Below, piece after piece: positions 9,901 to 17,300 of a DNA stretch of 64,000 nucleotides. Position numbers and translations under genes: made by a program. The stretch's first letter is position 1, and every line of letters starts with the position of its first letter. The notes beneath the pieces were generated by a model, which worked only from the letters and a program-made list of their open reading frames with translations, searched no databases and was not told the origin of the DNA. Source of the stretch: Kumtagia yinganensis (GTDB taxonomy: Bacteria > Pseudomonadota > Alphaproteobacteria > Rhizobiales > Rhizobiaceae); contig NZ_JBEBMH010000001.1 of NCBI RefSeq assembly GCF_040081985.1, positions 310,001-374,000 on the forward strand. The letters are read 5' to 3'.

Positions 9901-10388
9901 AGATGAAGTCGACGGGCGAGGTGATGGGCCTCGACCGCGATTTCGCCATGGCCTTCGCAAAAAGCCAGCTTGGGGCGAACATCGACCTGCCGCGCTCGGG
10001 CACCGTGTTCGTGTCGGTGCGCGACGAGGACAAGCAGGGCATTCTGTCCGCCGTGAAGCGGCTGGCCGATCTCGGTTTTCGCGTGCTCGCGACCGGCGGG
10101 ACACAGCGCTTCCTCGCCGAAAACGGCGTGGCGGCGGAAAAGATCAACAAGGTGCTGGAAGGCCGCCCGCACATCGAGGACGCCATCCGCAACCGCCAGG
10201 TGCAGATCGTCTTCAACACCACGGACGGCCAGAAGGCGGTGTCGGATTCCAAATCGCTACGCCGCGCCACGCTGATGCAGAAGGTGCCGTATTACACCAC
10301 GCTGTCCGGCATGGCCGCCGTGGCGGAAGCCATCGCCGCGCTGAAGGCCGGCAATCTGGAAGTGCGGCCGCTGCAGTCGTATTTTTGA
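6909..10388 (+). CDS. carB: Carbamoyl-phosphate synthase large subunit
   Basis: The 1159-residue ammonia-using large subunit makes carbamoyl phosphate from bicarbonate, ammonia and two ATP, for arginine and pyrimidine synthesis. Both ATP-grasp halves are clear: the first begins ILIIGAGPIVIGQACEFDY near residue 11, the second VVILGGGPNRIGQGIEFDY near residue 620. The MGS-like allosteric domain is at the C-terminus. It is longer than the E. coli enzyme, mainly through an Ala/Glu-rich insertion around residues 155-200 that alphaproteobacterial CarB usually carries. carA is not adjacent, as is common in this group. The ATG at 6909 follows a GC-rich 220-base leader without a recognisable riboswitch. 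Confidence 0.98.
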   Translation: MPKRTDIKSILIIGAGPIVIGQACEFDYSGTQACKALKAEGFRVILVNSNPATIMTDPELADATYIEPITPEVVAKIIAKERPDALLPTMGGQTALNTALSLRRMGVLERYGVEMIGADAHAIDKAEDRSLFREAMAKIGLETPKSMLANASAVKDADRKTHEAERAALKAEQPADLDAALDALETRWNLGEGDRKQRYISHAMAIAAQALDHVGLPAIIRPSFTMGGTGGGIAYNRAEFFDIVQSGLDASPTTEVLIEESVLGWKEYEMEVVRDRADNCIIVCSIENIDPMGVHTGDSITVAPALTLTDKEYQMMRNASIAVLREIGVETGGSNVQFAVNPADGRLVVIEMNPRVSRSSALASKATGFPIAKIAAKLAVGYTLDELDNDITGGATPASFEPSIDYVVTKIPRFAFEKFPGASPVLTTAMKSVGEVMAIGRTFQESLQKALRGLETGLTGLDEIEIPGADGSEAKNAIRAALGTPTPDRLRMVAQAIRTGTSLEEVHQMCRIDPWFLEQIDGIIRMEERVREHGLPQDADNLRMLKSMGFSDARLASLAKRDAVEVAKLREKLDVRPVYKRIDTCAAEFASPTPYMYSTYEVPFAGETRSEAQVSARKKVVILGGGPNRIGQGIEFDYCCCHAAFALRDAGFEAIMVNCNPETVSTDYDTSDRLYFEPLTAEDVLEILRAEQASGELVGVIVQFGGQTPLKLADALEKAGIPILGTSPDMIDLAEDRDRFQKLLRKLDLTQPKNGIAYSVEQARTVAGELGFPLVVRPSYVLGGRAMQIIHDEGMLQSYLLDTVPGLVPEDIKQKYPNDKTGQINTLLGKNPLLFDTYLSGAIEVDVDCLCDGKNTYVSGIMEHIEEAGIHSGDSACSLPVHSLSTELVDELERQTAALAKALNVGGLMNVQYAVKDGTIFVLEVNPRASRTVPFVAKTIGKPVAKIAARIMAGENLDAAFAHYGEKPDARNPGHIAVKEAVFPFARFPGVDILLGPEMKSTGEVMGLDRDFAMAFAKSQLGANIDLPRSGTVFVSVRDEDKQGILSAVKRLADLGFRVLATGGTQRFLAENGVAAEKINKVLEGRPHIEDAIRNRQVQIVFNTTDGQKAVSDSKSLRRATLMQKVPYYTTLSGMAAVAEAIAALKAGNLEVRPLQSYF

Positions 10389-10416
10389 TGCGTGAGGAGT
10401 AATCCGGCAGGGTTTG

Positions 10417-10611
10417 ATGCTGAAGGACAGCCGCGATATCATCCGCAGACTGAAGTCGGATGGTTTTGAACTGGTGTCGGTGCGCGGCTCGCATCACAAA
10501 TTCAGGCAGCCGGCCAGCGGTCGTGTCGTGATCGTCACGCACCCGCGCAAGGACATACCGCCGGGCACGGCGCATTCGATCTATCAGCAGGCCGGCTGGC
10601 GCAAGGATTGA
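10417..10611 (+). CDS. hicA: HicA-family mRNA interferase toxin
   Basis: A 64-residue HicA/YcfA protein with a double-stranded-RNA-binding-like fold. The catalytic histidine lies in GSHHKF (residues 24-29), followed by the typical VTHPRKDIPPGT strand-loop. HicA toxins cleave mRNA and are neutralised by HicB. The ATG at 10417 has AGGG four bases upstream, and length and start match the family. The gene lies 28 bases after carB and precedes hicB, the usual toxin-first order, with the next start codon only five bases beyond its stop. Confidence 0.88.
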   Translation: MLKDSRDIIRRLKSDGFELVSVRGSHHKFRQPASGRVVIVTHPRKDIPPGTAHSIYQQAGWRKD

Positions 10612-10616
10612 GAAAG

Positions 10617-10895
10617 ATGACCCACTACATCGCGCTGATCCACAAGGAGCCCGACAGCGGTTATGGCGTCTCTTTTCCCGACGTGCCGGGCGTCACCGCG
10701 GTCGCCGATACGCTCGACGAGGCGCTGCACGAGGCAGGAATCGCCTTGGGGTTCGCCTTCGAGGACTGGCAGGGCGAGCGGCCCGCGCCGCGCACGCTGG
10801 ATGAATTGCGTAGCAATCGCGAATTCCTCGACTGGTCGAGCGACGCGGTCGTGGCGGCGGTCGCGCCTACGGAGCAACTCCCGCAGGCAGCCTGA
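10617..10895 (+). CDS. hicB: HicB-family antitoxin
   Basis: A 92-residue HicB antitoxin with the partial RNase-H-like fold signature (YIALIHKEPDSGYGVSFPDVPG, in the first 25 residues) and the TLDEALHEAG helix. It binds HicA and blocks its active site. No ribbon-helix-helix or helix-turn-helix domain can be recognised in the short C-terminal tail, so transcriptional autoregulation is less certain than for longer HicB proteins. It directly follows hicA in one transcription unit. Confidence 0.87.
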   Translation: MTHYIALIHKEPDSGYGVSFPDVPGVTAVADTLDEALHEAGIALGFAFEDWQGERPAPRTLDELRSNREFLDWSSDAVVAAVAPTEQLPQAA

Positions 10896-10931
10896 TCTTC
10901 GAAAATCGGCTAACCTTGTCAGCGGCCCAGC

Positions 10932-11390
10932 TCAATCCTCCGCCGCCCAGGCCGCATACCCCTCCAGCAGCCCCGAAAAATCCTCCATCGCCGGAAACTC
11001 CGCAAAGCTGCGCACCGCGCCGGTCTCGGCGAAGGGCAGTTTCGTGCTGGCATAGGTCTCCAGATAGGGCCGGAACCAGGATGTGTCGTCCAGCATGGTC
11101 GGGCGCACATTGACGAAATCCATGCCTTTCGGCCGCGTGAACATCCACGTCATGCAAAAACCGCAGAAATAGTGATCGAGGTCCGGCCCGTGCATGCCGC
11201 CGATCACCGGCTCGCCCTTCGCCACCCCGAAGCCGTCGGCGGGGATCATGGCGGTCAGCGAATAGGCTGACGACGCCATCTTCTGGCAGCCCCGGCAATG
11301 GCAGGCGGCAGTGGCGATCGGCGCCTTCGTGACGCGGATTTCGACCCGGCCGCAGCGGCACGATCCATTCAGCGGCAGTTTCGGCAGCAT
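10932..11390 (-). CDS. GFA-family (glutathione-dependent formaldehyde-activating type) zinc protein
   Basis: A 152-residue protein with all zinc ligands of the GFA/CENP-V fold: C11 and C13 (CRCG), C30, C32 and C35 (CHCRGC), and C76 and C79 (CGFC). Family members bind zinc, and some are proposed to handle S-hydroxymethylglutathione or other thiol adducts; most are uncharacterised. The ATG at 11390 has AGGAGG nine bases upstream and yields the normal family length, whereas the longer open frame up to 11510 adds a basic unrelated extension. It stands alone, convergent with hicAB. Confidence 0.88.
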   Translation of the reverse strand: MLPKLPLNGSCRCGRVEIRVTKAPIATAACHCRGCQKMASSAYSLTAMIPADGFGVAKGEPVIGGMHGPDLDHYFCGFCMTWMFTRPKGMDFVNVRPTMLDDTSWFRPYLETYASTKLPFAETGAVRSFAEFPAMEDFSGLLEGYAAWAAED

Positions 11391-11548
11391 TTTTCCGGCC
11401 TCCTGTTGCGCGGCGACCAAAGCCCATCCGCCCCGCCCGCGCAAGCGCCTCCGCATCGCCCGTGTGCACAGCCTTACGTTGCGTCTTGCCACCCGGCCCG
11501 GCCTCGGCATAGTCTGAAAAAAATCTTCACACCATGCAGGGGGCGCCG

Positions 11549-11860
11549 ATGCGCGGGACGTTGATGAAACTGGCCTTGGCGGGCGCGCTCGCCGCGACCG
11601 TGGCGACGCCGACGCTGGCCCGGCACTGGAACTCCGGCGACACGGCCGCCCTCATCACCGGGCTGGCGATCGGCGGCATCGCGGCCTCGGCCGCCTCGCA
11701 CGACCATTATTACCAGGACCAGTACATCCCGCCGCCGCCTGCCTACCGACCCTCGGCGCCGTTCAGCCCGGCGAAGGGCATCATCTGCTATCCCCGCCAG
11801 TTCGCCTGTTACGACAATGCCGGCTATTTCTCGGCGAAATGGACCAACCGCATATTCTGA
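11549..11860 (+). CDS. Small secreted protein, His/Tyr-rich
   Basis: A protein of about 103 residues with an N-terminal signal sequence (LMKLALAGALAATVATPTLA) and a short mature part. The mature part has a Gly/Ala hydrophobic stretch (ITGLAIGGIAASAAS), a DHYYQDQY segment, Pro residues and two Cys (ICYPRQFACYD), plausibly a disulfide. Such small periplasmic proteins with a glycine-zipper-like stretch are common in rhizobia. Starts at 11534, 11549 and 11564 are possible; 11549 has AGGGGG five bases upstream. It is followed after 25 bases by another secreted protein gene. Function unknown. Confidence 0.65.
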   Translation: MRGTLMKLALAGALAATVATPTLARHWNSGDTAALITGLAIGGIAASAASHDHYYQDQYIPPPPAYRPSAPFSPAKGIICYPRQFACYDNAGYFSAKWTNRIF

Positions 11861-11885
11861 TCCGGCCGGGAAGGGATTTTTCAAC

Positions 11886-12314
11886 ATGAGACTTTCGCTC
11901 GCTCTCGGCCTAACCGCCGCGCTCATCGCCGCCCAGCCCGCGCTCGCCGACGACGAGCCCGATTCCATCTTCGTGCGCGCGCACGCGGTCGACCTTCTGG
12001 AAGGCGCGCTGACGCCCGAGCAGACCACCACGCTGCAGCTCGTCGCCTACCAGGCGGCCATCGCCGCCGCCTGCGACGGCTTCACGCTCGACGGCGCGAA
12101 GGTCGGAAAAGCGTTCGAAAAACTAGCGCCGGTCGACGCCGCGAAAATGACCGACGCGCAGAAAAGCTACCACGACCAGCACCTTCTGGTGATCTACGGC
12201 ATCCTGGTCGGCGGCGAGCTCGCAGCCATGGCCGACGACGTGAGTGCGGCCTGCGCCCAGGCTGGAGAGGCCAAGGCCGATCCGGAGTTTGCAAGTGAGG
12301 TGGTGTGGGAGTAG
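11886..12314 (+). CDS. Secreted hypothetical protein (142 aa)
   Basis: A 142-residue exported protein with a clean signal peptide (MRLSLALGLTAALIAAQPALA, cleavage before DDEPD), then a mainly helical domain with two cysteines (AACDGF and SAACAQ) that could pair. The ATG at 11886 has AAGGGA eleven bases upstream. It probably forms one unit with the small secreted gene just before it. I do not recognise a named family, and no catalytic motif is visible. Confidence 0.75.
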   Translation: MRLSLALGLTAALIAAQPALADDEPDSIFVRAHAVDLLEGALTPEQTTTLQLVAYQAAIAAACDGFTLDGAKVGKAFEKLAPVDAAKMTDAQKSYHDQHLLVIYGILVGGELAAMADDVSAACAQAGEAKADPEFASEVVWE

Positions 12315-12344
12315 GGAGTGTGTCTAGACTACGGCGCAAGTGAC

Positions 12345-13823
12345 CTAAAAAGCCTTTCCTTGTGTTATATTTAGTCCTTCACGGTAAAGCATAGGAATTT
12401 TATAACTCGCTCCAATTTCTTCCAAAAAGCCGAGTTCGATCAGTCGGCGAATGGTCGGCATGGCCTCATTCTCGCTCTGCCCAAATAATGCAGCGATAGT
12501 TTGTTTATTGTGCTCTGCCTTCTGGTCGCGAAATAGCTCCAGGTAGGGAACCAAATCGCCTGCCGCTTCAGCAAACAAGGTGTCTTGTACCCGATCTGCA
12601 CTTAACTGCTTTTGTGCCTTACGAAGAGAGTCTGATTCTATCAGAGGGTCCTCGCGGCTAAATACTCGCCCGTCGCGCTCCTCTCGGCGAAATTGAGCTT
12701 GCATGGCATTTAGCATTAAATCAATTAGGTTTCGAGGTGGCCTTATACTGTTCCCATCACGTATTCTGGCCATGATCCAAGTGAGAGTGTCTGGTTTCCT
12801 TGTTCCACTATCAACCTGTTCCGGGAAAAGACTGTAGAATATTTCTTTGTCGCTTGCTTCTTCGCTTGCAGCAATTGCCGTAAGAAAGCTGTCGTTTTTT
12901 CTGATTCTCCGACAAAGCATATTTAGCAGATCTTCCTCTTCCCATACAATTTCAACCTTCTTGGCATTGATGTGGGTCAGATTAACAAATCCGCCTTGCG
13001 TAATTTTCCGAAATAAGTCCTTTCTCACAAAAAGCTTCAATCGAACAAAATCAAGCTCCGTCATATCAAGATAAGTTCTGAACAGTGCGCGGAGGGCGGG
13101 AATTTCGACGGATTGATATCCTTGAAACGCTTCGTCTAGGCGATCCAAAAGTATCCACAATTTGATATCACAGGCGCGCAGTGCGTCGTTCAGGGATTTA
13201 AGGAATACATCCGAGTATACTACAGATATATCTTTGTTTTCACTGTTAAATTCCGCTCGACTTGTAATTATTGGCAACCCATATTCTGTTACTGATCCAG
13301 TTACCTCTGCGGCAGAAAAATTCTTTAACTTTGTAAATATTCCAACAATTGTCTCAAAAACCAAAGACGGATTTGGGTCGAGGTTTCGCAATCCAGTCTT
13401 TTCCAGAATACCTGCCAGGCTTTTTACCTCTTCGTTATAGTCTTCTCCAAATATGTCCAGCACCCAGTTGCCAGCTAGGGAAAAAAAGTATGCCTTCCAT
13501 AGGGTTCGATATTGCCCTTCTGATTGCTCAGGAATCTGTCCTAGGCGTTGAAAAATCGGGTTTCCTTGAGGGTTAAAGGCGGCAAGAAGTTCTGTGTCGT
13601 CGAGAATCGAATACGATCTATAGTTTTTTGAAATCATCCTGTAAATTGCGGTCTTGCCAGTGCCTTTGTCACCAGCAACAATGTCATGACCGCCCTCCAC
13701 TATCGATTGAAATGTATCCGTTTCAACAAAGTATTCTTCTAAGTCGTCATCAAATTCGGCGACTGATCGCCCAATCTTCAGGCGTGATAAAACTGACTTT
13801 ACAGAGATTTGTTCGTCGGCCAT
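12345..13823 (-). CDS. Orphan P-loop ATPase resembling the Sll1717 family
   Basis: A 492-residue protein with a Walker A motif GDKGTGKTAIYRMI near residue 50 and a Walker B-like LWILLDRLDEAF near residue 220. Charged helical segments follow, and the C-terminus looks like a winged helix (TIAALFGQSENEAMPTIRRLIELGFLEE). This resembles P-loop ATPases annotated as Sll1717 family, which are related to STAND/KAP-type NTPases and often found alone in variable regions, some in defence contexts. The gene is markedly more AT-rich than its neighbours, suggesting recent transfer. The ATG at 13823 is chosen; 13844 would add seven residues. No partner gene is adjacent. Confidence 0.75.
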   Translation of the reverse strand: MADEQISVKSVLSRLKIGRSVAEFDDDLEEYFVETDTFQSIVEGGHDIVAGDKGTGKTAIYRMISKNYRSYSILDDTELLAAFNPQGNPIFQRLGQIPEQSEGQYRTLWKAYFFSLAGNWVLDIFGEDYNEEVKSLAGILEKTGLRNLDPNPSLVFETIVGIFTKLKNFSAAEVTGSVTEYGLPIITSRAEFNSENKDISVVYSDVFLKSLNDALRACDIKLWILLDRLDEAFQGYQSVEIPALRALFRTYLDMTELDFVRLKLFVRKDLFRKITQGGFVNLTHINAKKVEIVWEEEDLLNMLCRRIRKNDSFLTAIAASEEASDKEIFYSLFPEQVDSGTRKPDTLTWIMARIRDGNSIRPPRNLIDLMLNAMQAQFRREERDGRVFSREDPLIESDSLRKAQKQLSADRVQDTLFAEAAGDLVPYLELFRDQKAEHNKQTIAALFGQSENEAMPTIRRLIELGFLEEIGASYKIPMLYREGLNITQGKAF

Positions 13824-13935
13824 CTGCCCGCAATCTTCCAGCATTCAACGGACCCTATTTGACCTAACAATGGGCAATAATCAATATGATGTCCGCCAGT
13901 GACGAAGTGCATGGTGATTTCGCGCTAAGCCTTCT

Positions 13936-14328
13936 CTACCCCACCGCCTGCACCTCAATCTCAATATCAAACTCCATAAACCACCCCGACACCGGCACAA
14001 AGCTCCGCGACGGAAAATTGTCGGGAAAATGCCTGATGTAGACCCGGTTGATGGCGTTGTAGAAGCCGGCATTGGCGGCGTAGATGCGTACCATCACCAC
14101 ATTGTCGAAATTCGTGCCCGCCGCCTCCAGGCAGAGTTTTACGGCGTTCAGCGAGGCCTCGGTCTGGGTCTCGATGTCGCCGCGCACGATCTTTCCGCTC
14201 ACCATGTCGATCGGCGGGGTGGCGGCGACGAAGACAAAACCGTTGGCCTTGGTCACCGACGAACAGGGAATGCCCAGCTCGCGCATCAGCGGCGACAGCA
14301 CCGGCACTTCGACGATTTGTTTTTTCAT
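13936..14328 (-). CDS. RidA/YjgF-family protein
   Basis: A 130-residue RidA-superfamily protein (trimeric chorismate-mutase-like fold). The family hydrolyses reactive enamine/imine intermediates produced by PLP enzymes. The conserved Arg lies in the FPSRSFVPV segment and the C-terminal acidic strand reads DIEIEVQAVG. The ATG at 14328 follows AAGGAA and gives the standard family length; the open frame further upstream runs into the palindromic repeat and is not coding. It lies alone, downstream of that repeat. Confidence 0.87.
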   Translation of the reverse strand: MKKQIVEVPVLSPLMRELGIPCSSVTKANGFVFVAATPPIDMVSGKIVRGDIETQTEASLNAVKLCLEAAGTNFDNVVMVRIYAANAGFYNAINRVYIRHFPDNFPSRSFVPVSGWFMEFDIEIEVQAVG

Positions 14329-14424
14329 CAGGAATTTCCTTGTTGATGCTGCGCATGCTCCCGCGGAGCTGGGCAATCGTATATGGAAACCATCCTCTCC
14401 GATCCGGCTTCGCCGGTTCGGCTC

Positions 14425-14587
14425 GGCATCACCCCCTCTCCGTCTCGCTTCGCTCGCCACCTCTCCCCCTGCCCGGGGGAGAGGATAGCCGGCCGCAAGG
14501 TCAGCGCCCATCTTGGACGCTGCGTATCCTCTCCCCCGGGCAGGGGGAGAGGTGGCGAGCGAAGCGAGACGGAGAGGGGGTGATGCC
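14425..14587. repeat. 63-bp perfect inverted repeat (intergenic palindromic repeat)
   Basis: Bases 14425-14487 are the exact reverse complement of 14525-14587, separated by a 37-base spacer. Each arm also contains smaller palindromic blocks, for example CTCTCCCCCTGCCCGGGGGAG and GCGAGCGAAGCGAGAC-like segments. Transcribed, it would form a very long hairpin. Palindromic intergenic repeats with CTCTCCCC/GGGGAGAG blocks are abundant in rhizobial genomes, so this is probably a dispersed family copy. Open frames across it are artefacts. Confidence 0.9.
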
Positions 14588-14638
14588 TCCGCGTCTCACC
14601 AAAGGTGAGGCGTGGAGGATGATGTGACAACCAGCCCA

Positions 14639-15118
14639 TCACTGCGCGAGCTTCGTCAAACCCGGCGCGATCGGATAAAGACCGGCCTTGGCCGCCTGCC
14701 GCTCGGCCTTGAGCATGCGGTCGTTGTTCACGTACATTTCGCGGCCGATGTCGAGGATCTGCGAGCGGGCGAGCATCAGGTCGTTGCCGGGGGCCGCCTG
14801 CCGGAGTTTTGCCTTGGCGGCATCGAGACGCGCTTCCAGATAGGCGCGGCGGAACGGCTCCAGATGAAAAAACCCGTCGCCGGCCAGACGGAAACGGCAG
14901 GTCCGCGTCTGAAGCTCGTTCCGGCCATGCGCATCGAATGCCGTGAAGGCTAGCGTCACCGTGGCTTTGTCCACGACCGGCTCCGCCGTGCGCGCAAAAC
15001 TCCGGGGCGTGCGCAGGCTGGCCTTCACCATCATCTCGCAGACGAGCACAGCCGGATCGTCCGGCGACAGGGCCGGTAGCGCCAATGTGGCGGCAAGGAC
15101 GAAAAAGGCGAGTGGCAT
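14639..15118 (-). CDS. Secreted hypothetical protein (159 aa)
   Basis: A 159-residue protein with a short signal sequence (MPLAFFVLAATLALPALS) and a mature part with two cysteines (LVCEMMVKA and RTCRFRL). A basic, Ala-rich helical region ends in an APGLTKLAQ tail. The pattern CEMMVKASLRTPRSF resembles periplasmic proteins of unknown function in Rhizobiales. The gene lies between the long inverted repeat and a gene-free stretch. No enzymatic motif is visible; function unknown. Confidence 0.7.
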   Translation of the reverse strand: MPLAFFVLAATLALPALSPDDPAVLVCEMMVKASLRTPRSFARTAEPVVDKATVTLAFTAFDAHGRNELQTRTCRFRLAGDGFFHLEPFRRAYLEARLDAAKAKLRQAAPGNDLMLARSQILDIGREMYVNNDRMLKAERQAAKAGLYPIAPGLTKLAQ

Positions 15119-15783
15119 GAAGCCACGATAGCGCGTTCGCCACCCGCCCGAAACGGCGATGTTTGCTGTCGCGCGATGTCGTCGGGAGGCTCGGGAGGGG
15201 GATGGTTTGGCGAAGATTTTTTTGTGCCTGCGATTTTCCGAAAATCGAAAAGCGCGTATTTCCCGGCGGTTGACGCTTGACGGCTACGAACTGCGACAGT
15301 GCTGGGTTCGTTTTTGCCGGCGGTCTCATCCCCCACCCCCAAAACCTGCTTCATACTTAGCGCAGTTTCTCCCGCGGGAACGCCGGTCATGACGGTGATT
15401 TGCGGGGAGGGATCGGTGTCCGGAGGGTAGCGGCTAACGTGGCCGCGAGGGCCGGCGCTGCTTCGGAGTTCCGGAAGTCCCGCCCTGGTAGCGGGTACAA
15501 GGCTCTGGTATGGCCGGGAGCCGGCATGAACGGGATATCACCGGCATCGCGCCGGGATGTGTACAAGATCCCATGCTGTGGGGAATGAAGCGGCGGAGAT
15601 CACCGGATGGGCGGCCGGAAGGTCGCAGATAAATAGTTAGATGAGCGAGCTTGCGGCCGCCCGTCTTCCCGAACCCATGACGCCCGACGGCGAAACTAGG
15701 TCGGACAGCGGATAATGGGCAAACAAAGAGTTCAACGGCCAGGGCGGCTTTCCGCAGCGTGGCGACGAGGACGGCTGGATGCA
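15119..15783. other. Gene-free stretch
   Basis: About 665 bases without an ORF whose product looks like a protein; the short frames have shadow-like compositions. GC is high and several local dyads are visible. No tRNA, rRNA or known ncRNA pattern could be recognised. It ends at the palindromic repeat at 15784. It could hold a decayed mobile element or an unrecognised structured RNA. Confidence 0.5.
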
Positions 15784-15861
15784 GGGGACAGTTTACTTTT
15801 ATCCCCCGAAAGGCTCGACTCGGGACAGGTTGGCCCGAGGGGATAAAAGTAAACTGTCCCC
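15784..15861. repeat. 23-bp perfect inverted repeat flanking a hairpin (REP/REPIN-like)
   Basis: Bases 15784-15806 (starting GGGGACAGTTTACTTTTATC) are the exact reverse complement of 15839-15861, with a 32-base centre holding a further CTCGGG/CCCGAG dyad. This motif class, GGGGACAGTTTAC...TCCCC, is a dispersed repeat in many proteobacterial genomes and is often associated with REP-type tyrosine transposases. The right arm ends ten bases before the stop codon of the LprI-like gene, so it may act as its terminator. Confidence 0.8.
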
Positions 15862-15871
15862 GGGCGCTTGC

Positions 15872-16276
15872 CTACTCGGCCGCCGGCACCGGACAGCTCA
15901 TGTCGCCTTCCTCGCAGGCGAGGTAATTCTTGAAATCCATCAGCCGCTGGTTGGTCAGCCCGGCCTGGCAGTTCGCGTTTATCATCGGATAGGCAGTGCC
16001 TCCGGCCACGCCGGACGACTGGAAACCGCATTCGGCGTCGCGGAAGGCGATCCAGGCGCGTTGCGCCTCGACGAACAGTTTCTTGGCGTCGGCATCGTCG
16101 GCCAGCCGCGTCTCGATTTCCTTGAAATCGGCGTTGAGCTGGGTGTCGGCCTCATGAAGGGCTTTCGCGGCGCATTCGTTCAGCTTCGCCTGATCGGCCG
16201 CGTTGGCGCAGTCCTGGGCGGAGGCTGCGGCGGGGAAGAGAAGGCAGGCGGCGAGGGCGGCGAAGGCGAGGCGCAT
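15872..16276 (-). CDS. LprI/DUF1311-family secreted protein (lysozyme-inhibitor type)
   Basis: A 134-residue exported protein with signal peptide MRLAFAALAACLLFPAAASA and a mature domain carrying the family pattern QDCANAADQAKLNECAAKAL ... LNADFKEIETRL ... AQRAWIAFRDAECGF. Cysteines are positioned for disulfides. DUF1311/LprI proteins are periplasmic; some inhibit lysozyme. The ATG at 16276 begins the signal peptide directly, and the longer upstream frame is not signal-like. It is divergent from the SDR gene at 16409. Confidence 0.85.
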   Translation of the reverse strand: MRLAFAALAACLLFPAAASAQDCANAADQAKLNECAAKALHEADTQLNADFKEIETRLADDADAKKLFVEAQRAWIAFRDAECGFQSSGVAGGTAYPMINANCQAGLTNQRLMDFKNYLACEEGDMSCPVPAAE

Positions 16277-16408
16277 CGAAAAAGATTCTCCGAAAGGTTG
16301 CAGCCCATTGTGGCCCGGCCGGCTTTCGCAAGGCAACCCCCGGCGCCCCTTGCCGCCGCCCGCATTCGCCGTCACAACGGGGGCAGGTCAATGGGGAGGT
16401 GCTGAAAA

Positions 16409-17278
16409 ATGTCGCTGAAGGGCAAGACGCTGTTCATTTCCGGCGGGTCGCGCGGCATCGGTCTCGCCATCGCCTTGCGCGCCGCGCGCGACGGCGCCAA
16501 CGTCACCATCGCCGCCAAGACCGACACGCCGCATCCGAAGCTGCCGGGCACGATCCATACCGCCGCCGCCGAGATCGAGGCGGCCGGGGGGAGCGCGCTC
16601 GCCGCGCTCTGCGACATACGCGACGAAAGCCAGGTCGCCGAGGCGGTGGCGAAGACGGTGCAAAAATTCGGCGGCATCGACATCTGCGTCAACAATGCCA
16701 GCGCCATCCAGCTCACCGGCACGCTGGAGACCGACATGAAGCGGTTCGACCTGATGCATCAGATCAACACGCGCGGAACCTTCCTCGTCTCGAAAATGTG
16801 TATTCCGCACATGAAGTTGGCAAAGAACCCTCACATCTTGAATCTGGCGCCGCCGCTCGACATGAAAGAAAAATGGTTCAAGGGCCATGTCGCCTACACG
16901 ATGGCAAAATTCGGCATGTCGATGTGCACGCTGGGCATGTCAGCCGAGTTCGCGTCGGCCGGCATCGCCGTCAATTCGCTGTGGCCGCTGACGGCGATCG
17001 ACACAGCGGCGGTGCGCAACCTGCTCGGCGGCGAGCAGGTCGCCGCCATCAGCCGCTCGCCGGAGATCATGGCGGATGCCGCCCATGCGATCTTCAACCG
17101 GCCGTCGCGCGAGACGACCGGCAATTTTTTCATCGACGAGGAGGTGATGCGCGCCGCGGGCGTGACCGATTTCGAGAAATACGCTCCGGGCGCGGGCGGA
17201 AAGCTGGCCGGCGATTTCTTCGTGCCCGACGAGGTGTTTGCGCGGGTGCCGACGAAGGTGGCGCGGACATTCCGCTGA
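16409..17278 (+). CDS. SDR oxidoreductase, HSDL2-like
   Basis: A 289-residue short-chain dehydrogenase. The NAD(P) motif GGSRGIG is at residues 12-18, NNAS near 95, and the catalytic YTMAK (Y-x3-K) is present. The segment ILNLAPPL, followed by WFKGHVAYTMAKFGMSM, matches the HSDL2 subgroup (hydroxysteroid dehydrogenase-like 2), in which a serine normally precedes PPL; here it is Ala. Family members are poorly characterised, and in animals they carry an extra SCP2 domain that is missing here. The ATG at 16409 is used, just downstream of the divergent LprI gene. Confidence 0.85.
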   Translation: MSLKGKTLFISGGSRGIGLAIALRAARDGANVTIAAKTDTPHPKLPGTIHTAAAEIEAAGGSALAALCDIRDESQVAEAVAKTVQKFGGIDICVNNASAIQLTGTLETDMKRFDLMHQINTRGTFLVSKMCIPHMKLAKNPHILNLAPPLDMKEKWFKGHVAYTMAKFGMSMCTLGMSAEFASAGIAVNSLWPLTAIDTAAVRNLLGGEQVAAISRSPEIMADAAHAIFNRPSRETTGNFFIDEEVMRAAGVTDFEKYAPGAGGKLAGDFFVPDEVFARVPTKVARTFR

Positions 17279-17300
17279 GATGCCGCCTTACGCCGCTGCG

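Noticed and set aside
8184..10172. 662-residue minus-strand open frame
   Set aside because: Antisense of carB, which is unmistakable on the plus strand.
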